From JASLCR01 sp036405235 (GTDB lineage Bacteria > Patescibacteriota > Saccharimonadia > Saccharimonadales > Saccharimonadaceae): a DNA stretch of 64,000 nucleotides. The stretch is from contig DASWYA010000001.1 in assembly GCA_036405235.1 (NCBI GenBank), forward strand, positions 834,249-898,248, written 5' to 3'. The notes beneath the pieces are model-generated. The model saw only the letters and a program-made list of their open reading frames with translations. It made no database searches and had not been told where the DNA came from. The position numbers were made by a program, and so were the translations under genes. Positions 51,953-63,284 of this stretch are shown piece after piece (the stretch's first letter is position 1; the number at the start of each line of letters is the position of its first letter).

Positions 51953-52000
51953 GAACTCATTTGAATGCTCCTCTGGATGCATTAAAGTGGGTTCTTTTTT
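51953..52000 (+). terminator. Terminator of the orphan transcript
   Basis: GAACTCATTTGAATGC (51953-51968) pairs with GCATTAAAGTGGGTTC (51979-51994), one mismatch and two T-G pairs, followed by TTTTTT. Confidence 0.8.
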
Positions 52001-52002
52001 AT

Positions 52003-52036
52003 TTGATAGGTAGTGGCAAGTGCTATAGTGAAGCAT
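52003..52036 (+). promoter_or_regulatory. Promoter deciding the start of the 52037 gene
   Basis: TTGATA, a 15-nt spacer and TGC-TATAGT (box 52024-52029) lie 7 nt before ATG 52037; an upstream in-frame GTG at 52013 falls inside the promoter. Confidence 0.55.
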
Positions 52037-52423
52037 ATGCTTGGAAAGATTTTGACACTTTCTACTCTGGCGGCACTCATTGTGCTGAGTTTTCTTATGC
52101 AGTCTACCAGCCCAAGTGAAGCAGGGCCTCTGACAATTCTCCTCGTATTCTTTTTGCTATACATAATTGCTGTTGGGGTGATGAGTTGGGTTATCTATGG
52201 AGCTAGTTTTATTGTCATGACACTTACTGCTTCACTCAAGTCGAATAAACCTCTACATCAATTGTCGATGATTCATTCCTACTACTACGCGTCTATATTG
52301 GCACTTGCGCCGATTATGTTACTGGCGATAACCTCTGTAACTCAAATTGGTATTTATGAGATTGGCTTAGTCATAGCTTTTGTGGCACTTGCGATATTTT
52401 ATGTTAAAAAACGCCTTCAATAA
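52037..52423 (+). CDS. Four-helix membrane protein, unknown
   Basis: This 128-residue protein consists of hydrophobic helices (residues about 5-20, 30-58, 80-100 and 103-122) with a short basic tail KKRLQ. No family is recognised. The start MLGKILTLS is set by the adjacent promoter and gives a probably leaderless mRNA. It precedes, with a separate promoter, the operon of the large ATPase, and may belong to the same membrane system by position. Confidence 0.7.
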   Translation: MLGKILTLSTLAALIVLSFLMQSTSPSEAGPLTILLVFFLLYIIAVGVMSWVIYGASFIVMTLTASLKSNKPLHQLSMIHSYYYASILALAPIMLLAITSVTQIGIYEIGLVIAFVALAIFYVKKRLQ

Positions 52424-52449
52424 GCTACCGTTTGACAAACCTATTATGC

Positions 52450-52462
52450 TATAATTACAGAT
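52450..52462 (+). promoter_or_regulatory. Promoter of the 52463-55735 operon
   Basis: TTATGC-TATAAT (box 52450-52455), an extended -10, lies 7 nt before ATG 52463. A perfect TTGACA at 52432-52437 is only 12 nt upstream, too near for normal use, so the extended -10 probably carries the promoter. Confidence 0.6.
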
Positions 52463-52885
52463 ATGGAACCTAAGTCTTCGGAGCAAATGCCAACACCTAT
52501 TGAATATACTCCTGTTGCTCCGGGTGCTGGTGAGACACGTTCGTTAGCTCAACCAGAGGTTGGCACTCAAGGGATTTCCGTAGAGAAAGCCCAAGAGCAG
52601 TTGCGTCAAGTTACTTCTACGTCGCAGCCTGCTGACAATTCTATCGCAACATTGCCAACTCCTATTGCACCTACGACTCAGGCTGATGATTCTTCTTTGC
52701 AGGATGACGACACTCCGCAGGCGGCAGGAGATGATGATGTCATAGAAAAAGAGTGGGTAGACAAGGCAAAGAAAGTCATCAGTGAGACAAAGGATGATCC
52801 CTACAAGCAGGAGCGCGCTGTTAGTAAACTGCAAGCTGATTATCTTCGCAAACGGTACGGCAAACAATTAGGCGAATCAACGTAA
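52463..52885 (+). CDS. Soluble disordered/acidic protein upstream of the ATPase gene
   Basis: This 140-residue protein has a Pro/Thr/Gln/Asp-rich first 90 residues, probably disordered, and a helical end (KEWVDKAKKVISETKDD, LQADYLRKRYGKQLG). The last 50 residues look like the short conserved helical domain often found in Patescibacteria proteins. It has no signal or membrane segment. It lies 15 nt before the ATPase gene on the same transcript, so it may be a partner of it. Confidence 0.7.
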   Translation: MEPKSSEQMPTPIEYTPVAPGAGETRSLAQPEVGTQGISVEKAQEQLRQVTSTSQPADNSIATLPTPIAPTTQADDSSLQDDDTPQAAGDDDVIEKEWVDKAKKVISETKDDPYKQERAVSKLQADYLRKRYGKQLGEST

Positions 52886-52900
52886 CGTGAATTTTGCACT

Positions 52901-55735
52901 ATGCTAGCAGCTGTGTTGGGGGTTTTGGGGATCGTATCAATAATCGCAGTGGCGGGTGTTTTTATCTTTGTCATGTATCAGCGTAGTCTCCGTGAAGCGA
53001 AAAATTATGAGCGTGGTCTCAAAATGGTGCCGATGATCATTCATCTCCCTCCGTCGAGTGAAGATATTGAAACGGGAAGCCGAGACCAGCGTGATTTGAC
53101 GCAGGAAGTTTTGTCTCAGGCCCAAGTTCTCTATAACGTTATTGCGAGCACGGCGACGAAAGGATTTAAGTCGAAAGTATATGGTCAGCGACACGTATCA
53201 TTTGAAATAGTCGCAAGAGATGGACTGGTGTACTACTATGCCGTGGTGCCAATTGTGCTGGTTGATGTCGTTAGACAAGCAGTAGCTGCTGCATATCCTT
53301 CGGCGCGCCTTGAAGAAGTGGAAGAACATACTATTTTTAGTGAAGTTGGTAAAATGAGCGGAACTATAGGCGGGGAATTTACGCTAAAAAAGAATTACGC
53401 TTATCCGATCGCAACATACGAAGAGACTAAGCGCGACGCTTCGCGAGCCTTACTAAGTGCACTTTCGTCTGCGACTAGAGAAGATGGAGTAGGTGTGCAG
53501 ATGCTTATACGCCCGGCTCGAGCTGGTTGGGTGAAGCAAGCGCATCAGAAAGTTGAGCATATCAAACGTGATCGAGCAAGTGGCAGGAAGAGTCATAACG
53601 CAGTGCTTGGGTCAGGTCGTGACATTATGACAGCTCTCTGGAAGCCGCCTTCAGTAGAAGATCATAAGGAGGAAAAGGATGTCGAGAAGCAGCTTACAGC
53701 GGTTGAGCAAAAAGAAATTGAAGCTATTGAGGAGAAAACGCGCTACCCAGGCTATGAGGTGCTAATCCGTGTGGTAGTGTCCTCGAATACCTCAGCACGC
53801 TCACAGGCATTACTCGGGAACGTCATATCGGCGTTTGCACTGTTTGACTCGCCTAGTAACAACGGTTTTAAATTCGCGGTATCTCGTAATATTGAGGAAC
53901 TTGTTACATCATATATCTTTCGATTCTTTCCGCAGTCTCTAAAAGGGGATATCCTGAATAGTGTCGAACTTGCCACTGTCTATCATCTGCCGGATCAATC
54001 TAATATTCCGACTTCACAGGTAAAGCGCCAGATGAGCAAGCAAGTTGATGGACCTACTGATGTAATGGATGAAGGGGTGTTGCTTGGGTACAACGAATTT
54101 CGTGGTCTCAAGAAGCCTATTCGACTTAGTACGAACGATCGCCGTCGCCATACATATATCATTGGCCAGACAGGTACAGGTAAGTCTGTCTTGCTTGAAA
54201 ATATTGCGTACCAAGACATGATGGATGGTCGTGGGTTTGCATTTGTTGATCCGCATGGGGATTCGGTAGAAAAATTGCTTGGAAAAGTACCAAAAGAACG
54301 TGTTGAGGATGTTATTTATTTCAATCCTGCGGACATGACCAATCCGATTGGACTCAATATGTTTGAGTTTGACCATCCTGATCAGAAAGACTTTCTTGTC
54401 CAAGAGTCTATAAATATGCTTTATGGGTTGTACGATCCTGGCCATACAGGAATTGTTGGCCCTCGTCTCGAGCATATATTCAGGAACTGTGCTTTGCTGC
54501 TCATGAGTGATCCAGCTGGTGGAACGTTTGTTGATATTCCAAAATGTTTGATTGATCAAGATTTTGTAAAGAGTAAGCTCAAGTACGTCACGGATCAAAC
54601 GGTGCTTGATTTCTGGACAAAAGAATTTCCCGCTTCACAACGTTCAAATGAAGCTGGTGAGGTGATAAGCTGGGTGGTATCAAAGTTTGGGCCGTTTATC
54701 TCAAATGATGCAATGCGTAATATTATTGGCCAAACCAAGTCTGGATTCAATCTTCGTGACATTATGGATAACAAGAAAATCCTGCTCGTTAATCTCTCAA
54801 AAGGTAAGATGGGTGAATTAAACTCAAAGTTGCTTGGTATTATCTTTGTGATGAAGTTCCAGGCAGCGGCTATGGGCCGTGCTAATATGCAGGAAGAAGA
54901 GCGGCAAGACTTCTCTCTATTTGTAGACGAGTTTCAGAACTTTGCGACAGATAGCTTTGAGTCGATCTTGTCTGAAGCACGTAAATATCGTCTCAACTTG
55001 ATGCTGGGTAATCAATTTATGACTCAGCTAACCGATAAGATTAGAGAAGCTATTATTGGTAACGTGGGCACAGTTATATCTGGCCGCATAGGTATTACTG
55101 ATGCTGAAATCCTAGTTAAAAAGTATCAGCCAACTTTTGATGCCGAGGATCTCACAAAGTTACCGAATCACGAGTCGATTACATCCGTAATGATTAAGAA
55201 TGTTCCTTCTGCACCGTTTAGCATGTCTTGGATTCCACCTATGGGAGAATCGAACGACCAGTTGAGCGGGGCATTAAAGCGTTTGTCTTCTGCTAAGTAC
55301 GGTCGACCCCGCGCTACAGTAGAGAAAGAAATATTTGATCGACTTGGTGCAGCGGAAAAGGAAAAAGCCGATCGATTAAACAAGCTTAAGACCAGTAACC
55401 AATTGGGTCCTGGTGCCGGTGGAGCTGCCCCGAAGACGTCATCAGGCTCGTCTTTCTTGGATGAATGGCTGGCGAAACGTCAGAAGCTTGGAGGGACCTC
55501 CTCGCCAGCGTCAGCGGCGTCTTCTTCGCCCGTAGCGCCAACAGGTATTTCTCAGCAGTCTGCTGGTGTTCAGCAGCAATTTGCTACGCCACCGACACCT
55601 TCTTCAAGTAATGGTGCTATCTTTTCACAAGAGGCTCAATCAGCAGCTTTACCAAATAAACTTGATCCTAAAGAACAAGAGGGCATCTCAAGCCCAAAGC
55701 CGATAGATGACGAGGTTTCAATTAAGCTGCGATAA
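52901..55735 (+). CDS. Membrane-anchored VirD4/TraD-like ATPase
   Basis: This 944-residue protein starts with one membrane helix (residues 1-26). A middle region (about 60-400) is not recognised. The ATPase core follows: Walker A GQTGTGKSVLLE near residue 424, DPHGDSVE, FNPADMTNPIGLNMFE, and Walker B FSLFVDEFQNFATDSF near 670, then GNQFMTQL. These are motifs of the type IV secretion coupling ATPases (VirD4/TraD, HerA/FtsK superfamily). The C-terminal 120 residues are Ser/Gln/Pro-rich. No VirB genes are nearby. It may pump DNA or protein across the membrane; the cargo is unknown. Confidence 0.85.
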   Translation: MLAAVLGVLGIVSIIAVAGVFIFVMYQRSLREAKNYERGLKMVPMIIHLPPSSEDIETGSRDQRDLTQEVLSQAQVLYNVIASTATKGFKSKVYGQRHVSFEIVARDGLVYYYAVVPIVLVDVVRQAVAAAYPSARLEEVEEHTIFSEVGKMSGTIGGEFTLKKNYAYPIATYEETKRDASRALLSALSSATREDGVGVQMLIRPARAGWVKQAHQKVEHIKRDRASGRKSHNAVLGSGRDIMTALWKPPSVEDHKEEKDVEKQLTAVEQKEIEAIEEKTRYPGYEVLIRVVVSSNTSARSQALLGNVISAFALFDSPSNNGFKFAVSRNIEELVTSYIFRFFPQSLKGDILNSVELATVYHLPDQSNIPTSQVKRQMSKQVDGPTDVMDEGVLLGYNEFRGLKKPIRLSTNDRRRHTYIIGQTGTGKSVLLENIAYQDMMDGRGFAFVDPHGDSVEKLLGKVPKERVEDVIYFNPADMTNPIGLNMFEFDHPDQKDFLVQESINMLYGLYDPGHTGIVGPRLEHIFRNCALLLMSDPAGGTFVDIPKCLIDQDFVKSKLKYVTDQTVLDFWTKEFPASQRSNEAGEVISWVVSKFGPFISNDAMRNIIGQTKSGFNLRDIMDNKKILLVNLSKGKMGELNSKLLGIIFVMKFQAAAMGRANMQEEERQDFSLFVDEFQNFATDSFESILSEARKYRLNLMLGNQFMTQLTDKIREAIIGNVGTVISGRIGITDAEILVKKYQPTFDAEDLTKLPNHESITSVMIKNVPSAPFSMSWIPPMGESNDQLSGALKRLSSAKYGRPRATVEKEIFDRLGAAEKEKADRLNKLKTSNQLGPGAGGAAPKTSSGSSFLDEWLAKRQKLGGTSSPASAASSSPVAPTGISQQSAGVQQQFATPPTPSSSNGAIFSQEAQSAALPNKLDPKEQEGISSPKPIDDEVSIKLR

Positions 55736-55753
55736 TTCTTAGCAAAGAAGAAG

Positions 55754-56320
55754 TTATTTTTTACCGGTAATCATTATTTTGAGGAAGTCAAAGATGATGC
55801 CTACAAGGTATCCAACGATAAACGCGGCGATTGTTTCAAAGCCTGATAGAGGGTAGCCTGCATAGCGTGCCCATAGATAGAGGACTGTCGTAAATAGAAG
55901 TGCGACAAGCGCTCCGGAGAGCAGAGCATTTGGGCGTGCAACTGTATCGCCAAGCACCTCGCTCGTTTTCTCAACTGCCTTATTATGTATCAGCTTACTA
56001 AACGTACGGCTTGGTGCTGACATTTCACGCTGCGCTTCTTTCATTGTAAGCTTAAAGCTCTTTTCAGGAGAAGCTTTGCCATTCTTTAAGATCGTATCTT
56101 TCCGTTTCTCAGCAGGAGAACGCTCTTGTTTTTTAGGCCCTGTATCTTTGTCTAATTTTTCGATTTCCGCGCGTGCATCTTGAGCGTCATCTTCATGAGA
56201 ACGTTCAGCACTTCGCTCTCGATCTTCTTTGAGTCGTTCGTGATGTTCTTTGCTGCGAGCATCAAGCGCTTCTTGTTTTGCAGCTTCGTGTTCCTGGTTG
56301 TTGTTTAACTGTTCGGCCAT
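55754..56320 (-). CDS. Charged coiled-coil protein with two C-terminal membrane helices
   Basis: The first 120 residues of this 188-residue protein are very rich in Glu, Lys, Arg, Asp and His (HHERLKEDRERSAERSHEDD) and probably form a long coil. Two hydrophobic helices lie at about residues 132-152 and 162-182, and the tail is MITGKK. No family is recognised. GAGGTGGG gives a ribosome site on the minus strand. It faces the ATPase gene (stop to stop, 18 bp apart) and follows the LPKTG protein gene by 23 bp, so the two are probably one operon. Confidence 0.75.
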   Translation of the reverse strand: MAEQLNNNQEHEAAKQEALDARSKEHHERLKEDRERSAERSHEDDAQDARAEIEKLDKDTGPKKQERSPAEKRKDTILKNGKASPEKSFKLTMKEAQREMSAPSRTFSKLIHNKAVEKTSEVLGDTVARPNALLSGALVALLFTTVLYLWARYAGYPLSGFETIAAFIVGYLVGIIFDFLKIMITGKK

Positions 56321-56343
56321 ATTCCCACCTCTTTCCTAGCTAT

Positions 56344-58182
56344 CTATATTGTACCAGCATGAACTTTTTTACGAACTAATCGGACTTCTTTGCCAAGCTG
56401 GCGAGAGCGTGCGTAGAAGTATGACACAACAGCGAATAGGCTTCCGGCAAAGATCATATTTTCGCCAGGACCAGTTTTAGGCAAGTCTTTTACGACTTGT
56501 TCGACAACTTTTTTCTCATTAGCACACTTTACGTTAATCTCTACGGCGTTACCAAATGTGTTGACCATCTTGCAGTCGTAAGAGTCTTCGTCACTTGTGC
56601 CCGTGTTTGTGACGGGAATTTTTTCCATCATTTGGACGACAAAACTTCTTGTTTCCTTGGCTCCTCCTGCAACATTTATCTCAGGCCAGGTAAGAGTAAT
56701 TGATTTTTTATCAAATGTACCGCCGCCGCTATCGACAAGGTTAGCATATTCCAGGACGTCGCGAAGGGATTCTTTTATCGTGACATTGTCCGATACGATG
56801 CCTTTATTCTCAACAGTAAGCGTATATGAGATACGATCTCCCGCATGCGCTATCTTGGTCGTCGCATTAATATTACCTTGGGTGATATTGGTAGCTGCCT
56901 TTGTGTTAATGATGTCTGATGTACATTTCTCGTCTTTTACCCATATGTCTGGATTATCAGGGCAAGGCTGGCAAGCAGGGTCATTAGGCGGTAGCGAATT
57001 GTTGTATGGGCAGACTTCTGGTGGAGCTATTGGAAATGATGCCACACAAGCCGTTGGATCAGTTACTTCACCAATACTCGTTTTAACTGCGAGCTGGACA
57101 GAGTATTCGCCTGGTGTTGTGATGTCGAAAGTCTCGACTACAGCTGATTCTGCAGTTGTTGATACTGGCTTCGTTGCGACAACGTTTCCGTCTTTGTCTT
57201 TTACGGTAAAGATGTATTCACTGATAGTTGCGCCATCAGAGGCGAGGGCAGTGCCGCTCAATTGTACGCTTACTCGATTTACAATAGATGCTTTTACCGA
57301 TGTACAGATAGCCTTTGGTGTTGCTGGTGGAGGCGGGACAGTCAGTGTTGTTTTACAGTCTGCGCCACCTCTGTCGCCCTCAGTCGTCTTAACCTTCAGA
57401 GTGGCGGCGTAGCGTCCGGGAGCTAGTGAGAAGGTTACGGATTGGCTTTCCTTACCGGTTTCTACTTTGTTGTGATAAACGGTTGTGTCGTTAGCATTGG
57501 TGACATTAAAGACATATGCCTTAATCTTTGCTTTGTTCTTTACCTTAGCTTTTCCGGTCAATGTTACTCGTTGCTCTGATACGTTAGCCTCTAAATCCTT
57601 ACACTTCGCCTCAGGTGCAGGAGGTCTTTTTGGTGGTGTTTTTGTGACAAGATTACCACAGTCAATCTTGATAGCGAACCATCCAAATGTTGCTGAATGG
57701 CCAACAAGCACTTTGTGATTAGTGTTTGCGCCAGCCGTGAGAGTCATTGGTCGATAGTATGCTGTCCAGCCGCCAACATCCCAAGAGCGTTGCCCTTGGG
57801 CATAGCTGTAGAGACTGGTCTTTGACCAGTTATAGTAGCCCTTTTCGCCAATTGTCTGCACTGAGACATTTTTCCCTTCGGCTTCGGTAATACCAATAGA
57901 CCGCATCACTTGCTTGAGGCCACCGGTATCATCTTTATTGTAGTGGTTGATGTAATCTGCCTTGTCCTTGTAACCACCAGAGAAAAAGTCGGCAGTGCTT
58001 GATGCATTTACTGCTTCAGGGGGTGAAAATACCGCGAAGGACTGAACAACTAATGCGAGAGCCGTTACGATCAATCCTGCCTTTCGAGTTGTCTCTTCCT
58101 TGCGTAAGCGGCGCGCATAAAAACCGAGCTGCCCAACAAGCGCTGGACTGAAGGGTAGATTGGATACTATTTTTCGAAACAT
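56344..58182 (-). CDS. LPKTG-anchored surface protein
   Basis: The 612-residue protein has a signal segment (residues about 35-60, ending VNASS), several beta-sandwich domains of about 85-100 residues (related units around TLTGKAKVKNKAKIKAYVF and QLSGTALASDGATISEYIF), a DUF11-like domain (GDRISYTLTVENKGIVSDNVTI) and a classical sorting signal: DLPKTG, hydrophobic helix, then RKKVHAGTI. It is the clearest sortase substrate in the window. On the minus strand TTGCAC, 18 nt, TATGC-TAATCT form the promoter and AAGGA the ribosome site. GC content is ordinary. Confidence 0.88.
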   Translation of the reverse strand: MFRKIVSNLPFSPALVGQLGFYARRLRKEETTRKAGLIVTALALVVQSFAVFSPPEAVNASSTADFFSGGYKDKADYINHYNKDDTGGLKQVMRSIGITEAEGKNVSVQTIGEKGYYNWSKTSLYSYAQGQRSWDVGGWTAYYRPMTLTAGANTNHKVLVGHSATFGWFAIKIDCGNLVTKTPPKRPPAPEAKCKDLEANVSEQRVTLTGKAKVKNKAKIKAYVFNVTNANDTTVYHNKVETGKESQSVTFSLAPGRYAATLKVKTTEGDRGGADCKTTLTVPPPPATPKAICTSVKASIVNRVSVQLSGTALASDGATISEYIFTVKDKDGNVVATKPVSTTAESAVVETFDITTPGEYSVQLAVKTSIGEVTDPTACVASFPIAPPEVCPYNNSLPPNDPACQPCPDNPDIWVKDEKCTSDIINTKAATNITQGNINATTKIAHAGDRISYTLTVENKGIVSDNVTIKESLRDVLEYANLVDSGGGTFDKKSITLTWPEINVAGGAKETRSFVVQMMEKIPVTNTGTSDEDSYDCKMVNTFGNAVEINVKCANEKKVVEQVVKDLPKTGPGENMIFAGSLFAVVSYFYARSRQLGKEVRLVRKKVHAGTI

Positions 58183-58236
58183 ACTAGCTTGTTCCTTTTT
58201 AAAGTGTTAATTTTATAAAATATGTAATTTGCTTCT

Positions 58237-58299
58237 AGATTAGCATAAGTATTGTGTTCAGTGCAAGTACTTGAGTGAATACAAATAGTTCGATATAAT
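58237..58299. promoter_or_regulatory. Divergent promoters, LPKTG protein / gyrB
   Basis: To the right, TTGAGT (58271-58276), 17 nt and TATAAT (58294-58299) serve gyrB. To the left, TTGCAC (58261-58266) and TATGC-TAATCT (box 58237-58242) serve the surface protein. The two -35 boxes are only 4 bp apart. Confidence 0.65.
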
Positions 58300-58334
58300 A
58301 GCCATAGTGTAAATAGCAGAATGGCTTAAAGTGA

Positions 58335-60317
<1,983 letters not shown>

Positions 60318-60320
60318 ATT

Positions 60321-62840
60321 ATGAATGATGATATAAATACAACGTCAAATGATAACAATGAACATGTAGAAGGTGAGGTTATGCCTCAAGGTCTGCAGCG
60401 CCGTACGCTTGAGAACGTTATGGAAGATAACTTCTTCCGTTACTCCATGAGTGTAATTATTGACCGTGCGCTTCCAGATGTACGTGATGGTTTGAAACCA
60501 GTGCATCGTCGTATCCTTTATACGATGAATCGTGATGGTCTGCGTGCCGGCTCAAAGCACCGTAAGAGTGCAACCGTAGTTGGTGCAGTGATGGGTGACT
60601 TTCACCCGCATGGCGACTCTGCAATTTATGATTCAATGGTACGACTTGCGCAGCCGTGGTCACTCCGCTATCCGCTTGTTGATGGTCAAGGTAACTTTGG
60701 CTCAATGGATGGTGACGAAGCGGCTGCGATGCGTTATACCGAAGCACGCATGACACGCCCAGCTGATGAGATGCTGGTTGATATCGATAAAGATACAATA
60801 GATTTTCGTGATAATTATGATGGCCGTCTTCAAGAGCCGGTTGTACTTCCGGCTAAGCTCCCGAACCTGCTTCTAAATGGGCAGATTGGTATCGCTGTTG
60901 GTATGGCAACTAACATACCACCGCATAATCTGGGTGAGCTGGTGGATGCGTCAATTGAATTAATCGATAACCAAGAGGCGACACTTGATGATCTCTTGAA
61001 GCATGTAAAGGGTCCTGACTTCCCGACAGGTGCGACTATTTATGGAGGTGCGCCAATGAAGCAGGCGTATCAGACTGGACGCGGTAGCGTGATGGTGCGT
61101 GCCGTTGCTGATATCGAAGAAACCAAGAAGGGCCGTCATCAAATTGTCGTTACTGAAGTACCGTATGGTGTAAATAAGGCAACACTTATTGAAAAGATAG
61201 CAGAACTAGTAAAAGACAAGAAGTTAAGCGGTATTAGTGACCTTCGTGACGAGACAGCCCGTGGTAAAGTTCGTGTCGTTATTGAACTTAAAAAAGATGC
61301 TTACCCAAAGAAATTACTGAATCAGCTATACAAGCAGACGGCTTTACAGACTAGCTTTAATTTCAACATGCTTTCACTCGTAGATGGTATCCAGCCACGT
61401 ATTCTTGGTCTGCAAGAAATGCTAGAAGAGTTTGTTAAGCATCGCCAGAAAGTTGTTCGTAGGCGAACTGAGTTTGAGCTGCGTAAGGCTAAAGAACGTG
61501 CTCACATTCTCGAAGGGTATAAAATCGCTCTCGATCATATTGATGAAGTGATCAAGACAATTCGTGCAAGCAAAACACAAGATGAGGCCGAGAAAGCATT
61601 GATTGCTAAGTTTAAGCTAAGTGAAATCCAAGCTAAAGCGATTCTTGCTATGCAACTTCGCCGTCTCACAGGGCTAGAGCGTCAAGCTATCGAAGACGAG
61701 CTAAACGAGCTGATTAAGCTAATCGCGAAGCTAGAGAGTATTTTGGCTGATGAAAAAGAGATTCTAAAGATTATCAAGACAGAATTACTGGAGATGAAGG
61801 AAAAGTACGGTGATGAACGTCGTTCTAAGATCATCAATCACGAGCTTGGTAAGTTCAGTGATGAAGAATTGATACCCGAAGAAGAATCTGTAATTCTCCT
61901 AACAGGTGAAAACTACATAAAACGAACTCTTGTTAGCGAGTATCGACGGCAAAACAGAGGCGGAAAAGGTAAGCGTGGCATGACTACTAAAGAAGAGGAT
62001 GTCATTGATCAATTAGTGCCTGCAAGTACTCATGATTGGCTTCTATTCTTTACTAACAAAGGTCGCGTGTTCCGTTTGAAGGCATACGAAGTTCCTGCGG
62101 CAAGTCTTGCTGCCAAGGGTGTGGCTGCCGTGAATCTACTCCAGCTTCAGCCCGAAGAGAAAATCACGTCAATAATACCTCATAAGAAAGATGCGAGTGA
62201 TGAGGGGTATCTCTTCATGACTACTTGCAAGGGGACGATCAAGAAGACTCCGCTAAAGGATTATGCGAATATCCGCACCAATGGTTTGATTGCTATTAAG
62301 CTTGATGCTGGCGATGAACTTCGCTGGATCAAGAAAACAGACGGTAAGAACGATGTAATTGTGTCAACATCTGCCGGTCAGGCTGTTCGGTTTAATGAGC
62401 AGGATGCTCGGCCAATGGGGCGAGCAGCGCGTGGCGTGAGAGGTGTGAGATTGCGACCGAATGATCTTGTCGTGGGTATGGATATTGTAACGAGCCCAGA
62501 TCAAACACTTCTTGTTATTAGCGAAAAAGGATTTGGTAAGAAGACAAAGGCTGAAAACTTCCCGAGTCACAAACGCGGCGGCGTGGGCATTAAGGCGGCC
62601 GTGGTGACGGCGAAGACTGGTCCTATTATCTCTGTCCAGACGATAGATCCTGATATGAAAGAGGCAATCCTTATATCAAAGAATGGGCAGACAATCCGCC
62701 TTGGTCTTGATGATATAAAGCTACTTGGTCGTACGACTCAAGGGGTGACTATCATGCGGCTTGGTGAGGGGGATACCGTATCTTCGATCGGTCTTATGCC
62801 TGAGCAGACAAGAGATGAGCAAGAAGAGGAAGCGAAGTAA
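60321..62840 (+). CDS. gyrA: DNA gyrase subunit A
   Basis: GyrA cuts and rejoins DNA. The winged-helix domain has [18 protein letters not shown] and the catalytic Tyr in [10 protein letters not shown] (residue about 138). The quinolone-determining region reads [16 protein letters not shown], with Ser then Ile where E. coli has Ser83-Ala-Val-Tyr-Asp87; the Asp is kept. The C-terminal pinwheel carries the GyrA box RGGKGKRG, so it can wrap DNA, unlike topoisomerase IV. At 839 residues it is complete. Confidence 0.98.
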   Translation: MNDDINTTSNDNNEHVEGEVMPQGLQRRTLENVMEDNFFRYSMSVIIDRALPDVRDGLKPVHRRILYTMNRDGLRAGSKHRKSATVVGAVMGDFHPHGDSAIYDSMVRLAQPWSLRYPLVDGQGNFGSMDGDEAAAMRYTEARMTRPADEMLVDIDKDTIDFRDNYDGRLQEPVVLPAKLPNLLLNGQIGIAVGMATNIPPHNLGELVDASIELIDNQEATLDDLLKHVKGPDFPTGATIYGGAPMKQAYQTGRGSVMVRAVADIEETKKGRHQIVVTEVPYGVNKATLIEKIAELVKDKKLSGISDLRDETARGKVRVVIELKKDAYPKKLLNQLYKQTALQTSFNFNMLSLVDGIQPRILGLQEMLEEFVKHRQKVVRRRTEFELRKAKERAHILEGYKIALDHIDEVIKTIRASKTQDEAEKALIAKFKLSEIQAKAILAMQLRRLTGLERQAIEDELNELIKLIAKLESILADEKEILKIIKTELLEMKEKYGDERRSKIINHELGKFSDEELIPEEESVILLTGENYIKRTLVSEYRRQNRGGKGKRGMTTKEEDVIDQLVPASTHDWLLFFTNKGRVFRLKAYEVPAASLAAKGVAAVNLLQLQPEEKITSIIPHKKDASDEGYLFMTTCKGTIKKTPLKDYANIRTNGLIAIKLDAGDELRWIKKTDGKNDVIVSTSAGQAVRFNEQDARPMGRAARGVRGVRLRPNDLVVGMDIVTSPDQTLLVISEKGFGKKTKAENFPSHKRGGVGIKAAVVTAKTGPIISVQTIDPDMKEAILISKNGQTIRLGLDDIKLLGRTTQGVTIMRLGEGDTVSSIGLMPEQTRDEQEEEAK

Positions 62841-63271
62841 TGAACATCCTCTCGCCCTACCTAGTTGCAATCTTACTTGGCTGGGTAGTGGCGCAGGGAC
62901 TCAAATATGGCTTTGCTGTCGCAAAGACAGGTAGTCTACGTCAATTGCGTCAGCTCTATCTTTCAGGAAACATGCCAAGTTCGCACGCTGCGTCGGTCAT
63001 GGCACTCGCTACGGTAATTGGCTTGAAGGATGGAGTAGAATCAGCAGTATTTGCTGTAGCAGCGTTGTTCGCGGCTATTGTAATGTACGACGCGATGATG
63101 GTTCGTCGCTCATCCGGAGAGCAAGGCAACGCTATCCAGATGCTGATAAAAGAGCAGAAAAGCAAAGTGTCTCTACCCCGTGCAGCAAAGGGTCACACCC
63201 CTTTAGAAGTTGTAGTTGGTGCAGTTCTAGGTGCTTGTATTGGATGTGTGGTGTTTTTCGCTACAATTTAA
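62840..63271 (+). CDS. Divergent PAP2 family membrane protein
   Basis: The 143-residue protein shows the YuiD/DUF212 pattern: GNMPSSHAASVMALA (Ser-His phosphatase-like motif), MYDAMMVRRSSGEQGNAI, and KGHTPLEVVVGAVLG. Four hydrophobic helices are visible. PAP2-like proteins remove phosphate from lipids or related compounds; the real substrate of this group is unknown. It starts on the last base of the gyrA stop codon, so it is part of the gyr operon. Confidence 0.9.
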   Translation: MNILSPYLVAILLGWVVAQGLKYGFAVAKTGSLRQLRQLYLSGNMPSSHAASVMALATVIGLKDGVESAVFAVAALFAAIVMYDAMMVRRSSGEQGNAIQMLIKEQKSKVSLPRAAKGHTPLEVVVGAVLGACIGCVVFFATI

Positions 63272-63284
63272 TAAGATTTTACAG

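Larger units (their letters stand above)
51504..52000 (+). ncRNA. Orphan 0.5-kb transcript with small ORF and structured 3' part
   Basis: The unit runs from the strong promoter at 51475 to a terminator at 51953-52000. Its first 140 nt are A-rich and look unstructured; a small ORF follows; then about 240 nt fold well: GTTAC...GTAAC enclosing CCTAA-TCT-TTAGG, TGCTGAGC with GCTCAGCA (about 51744-51790), CCGGC-AATCAA-GCCGG, and CTTG-CGCT-CAAG. The next gene has its own promoter after the terminator, so this is a separate RNA. I know no family that fits. Confidence 0.55.
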
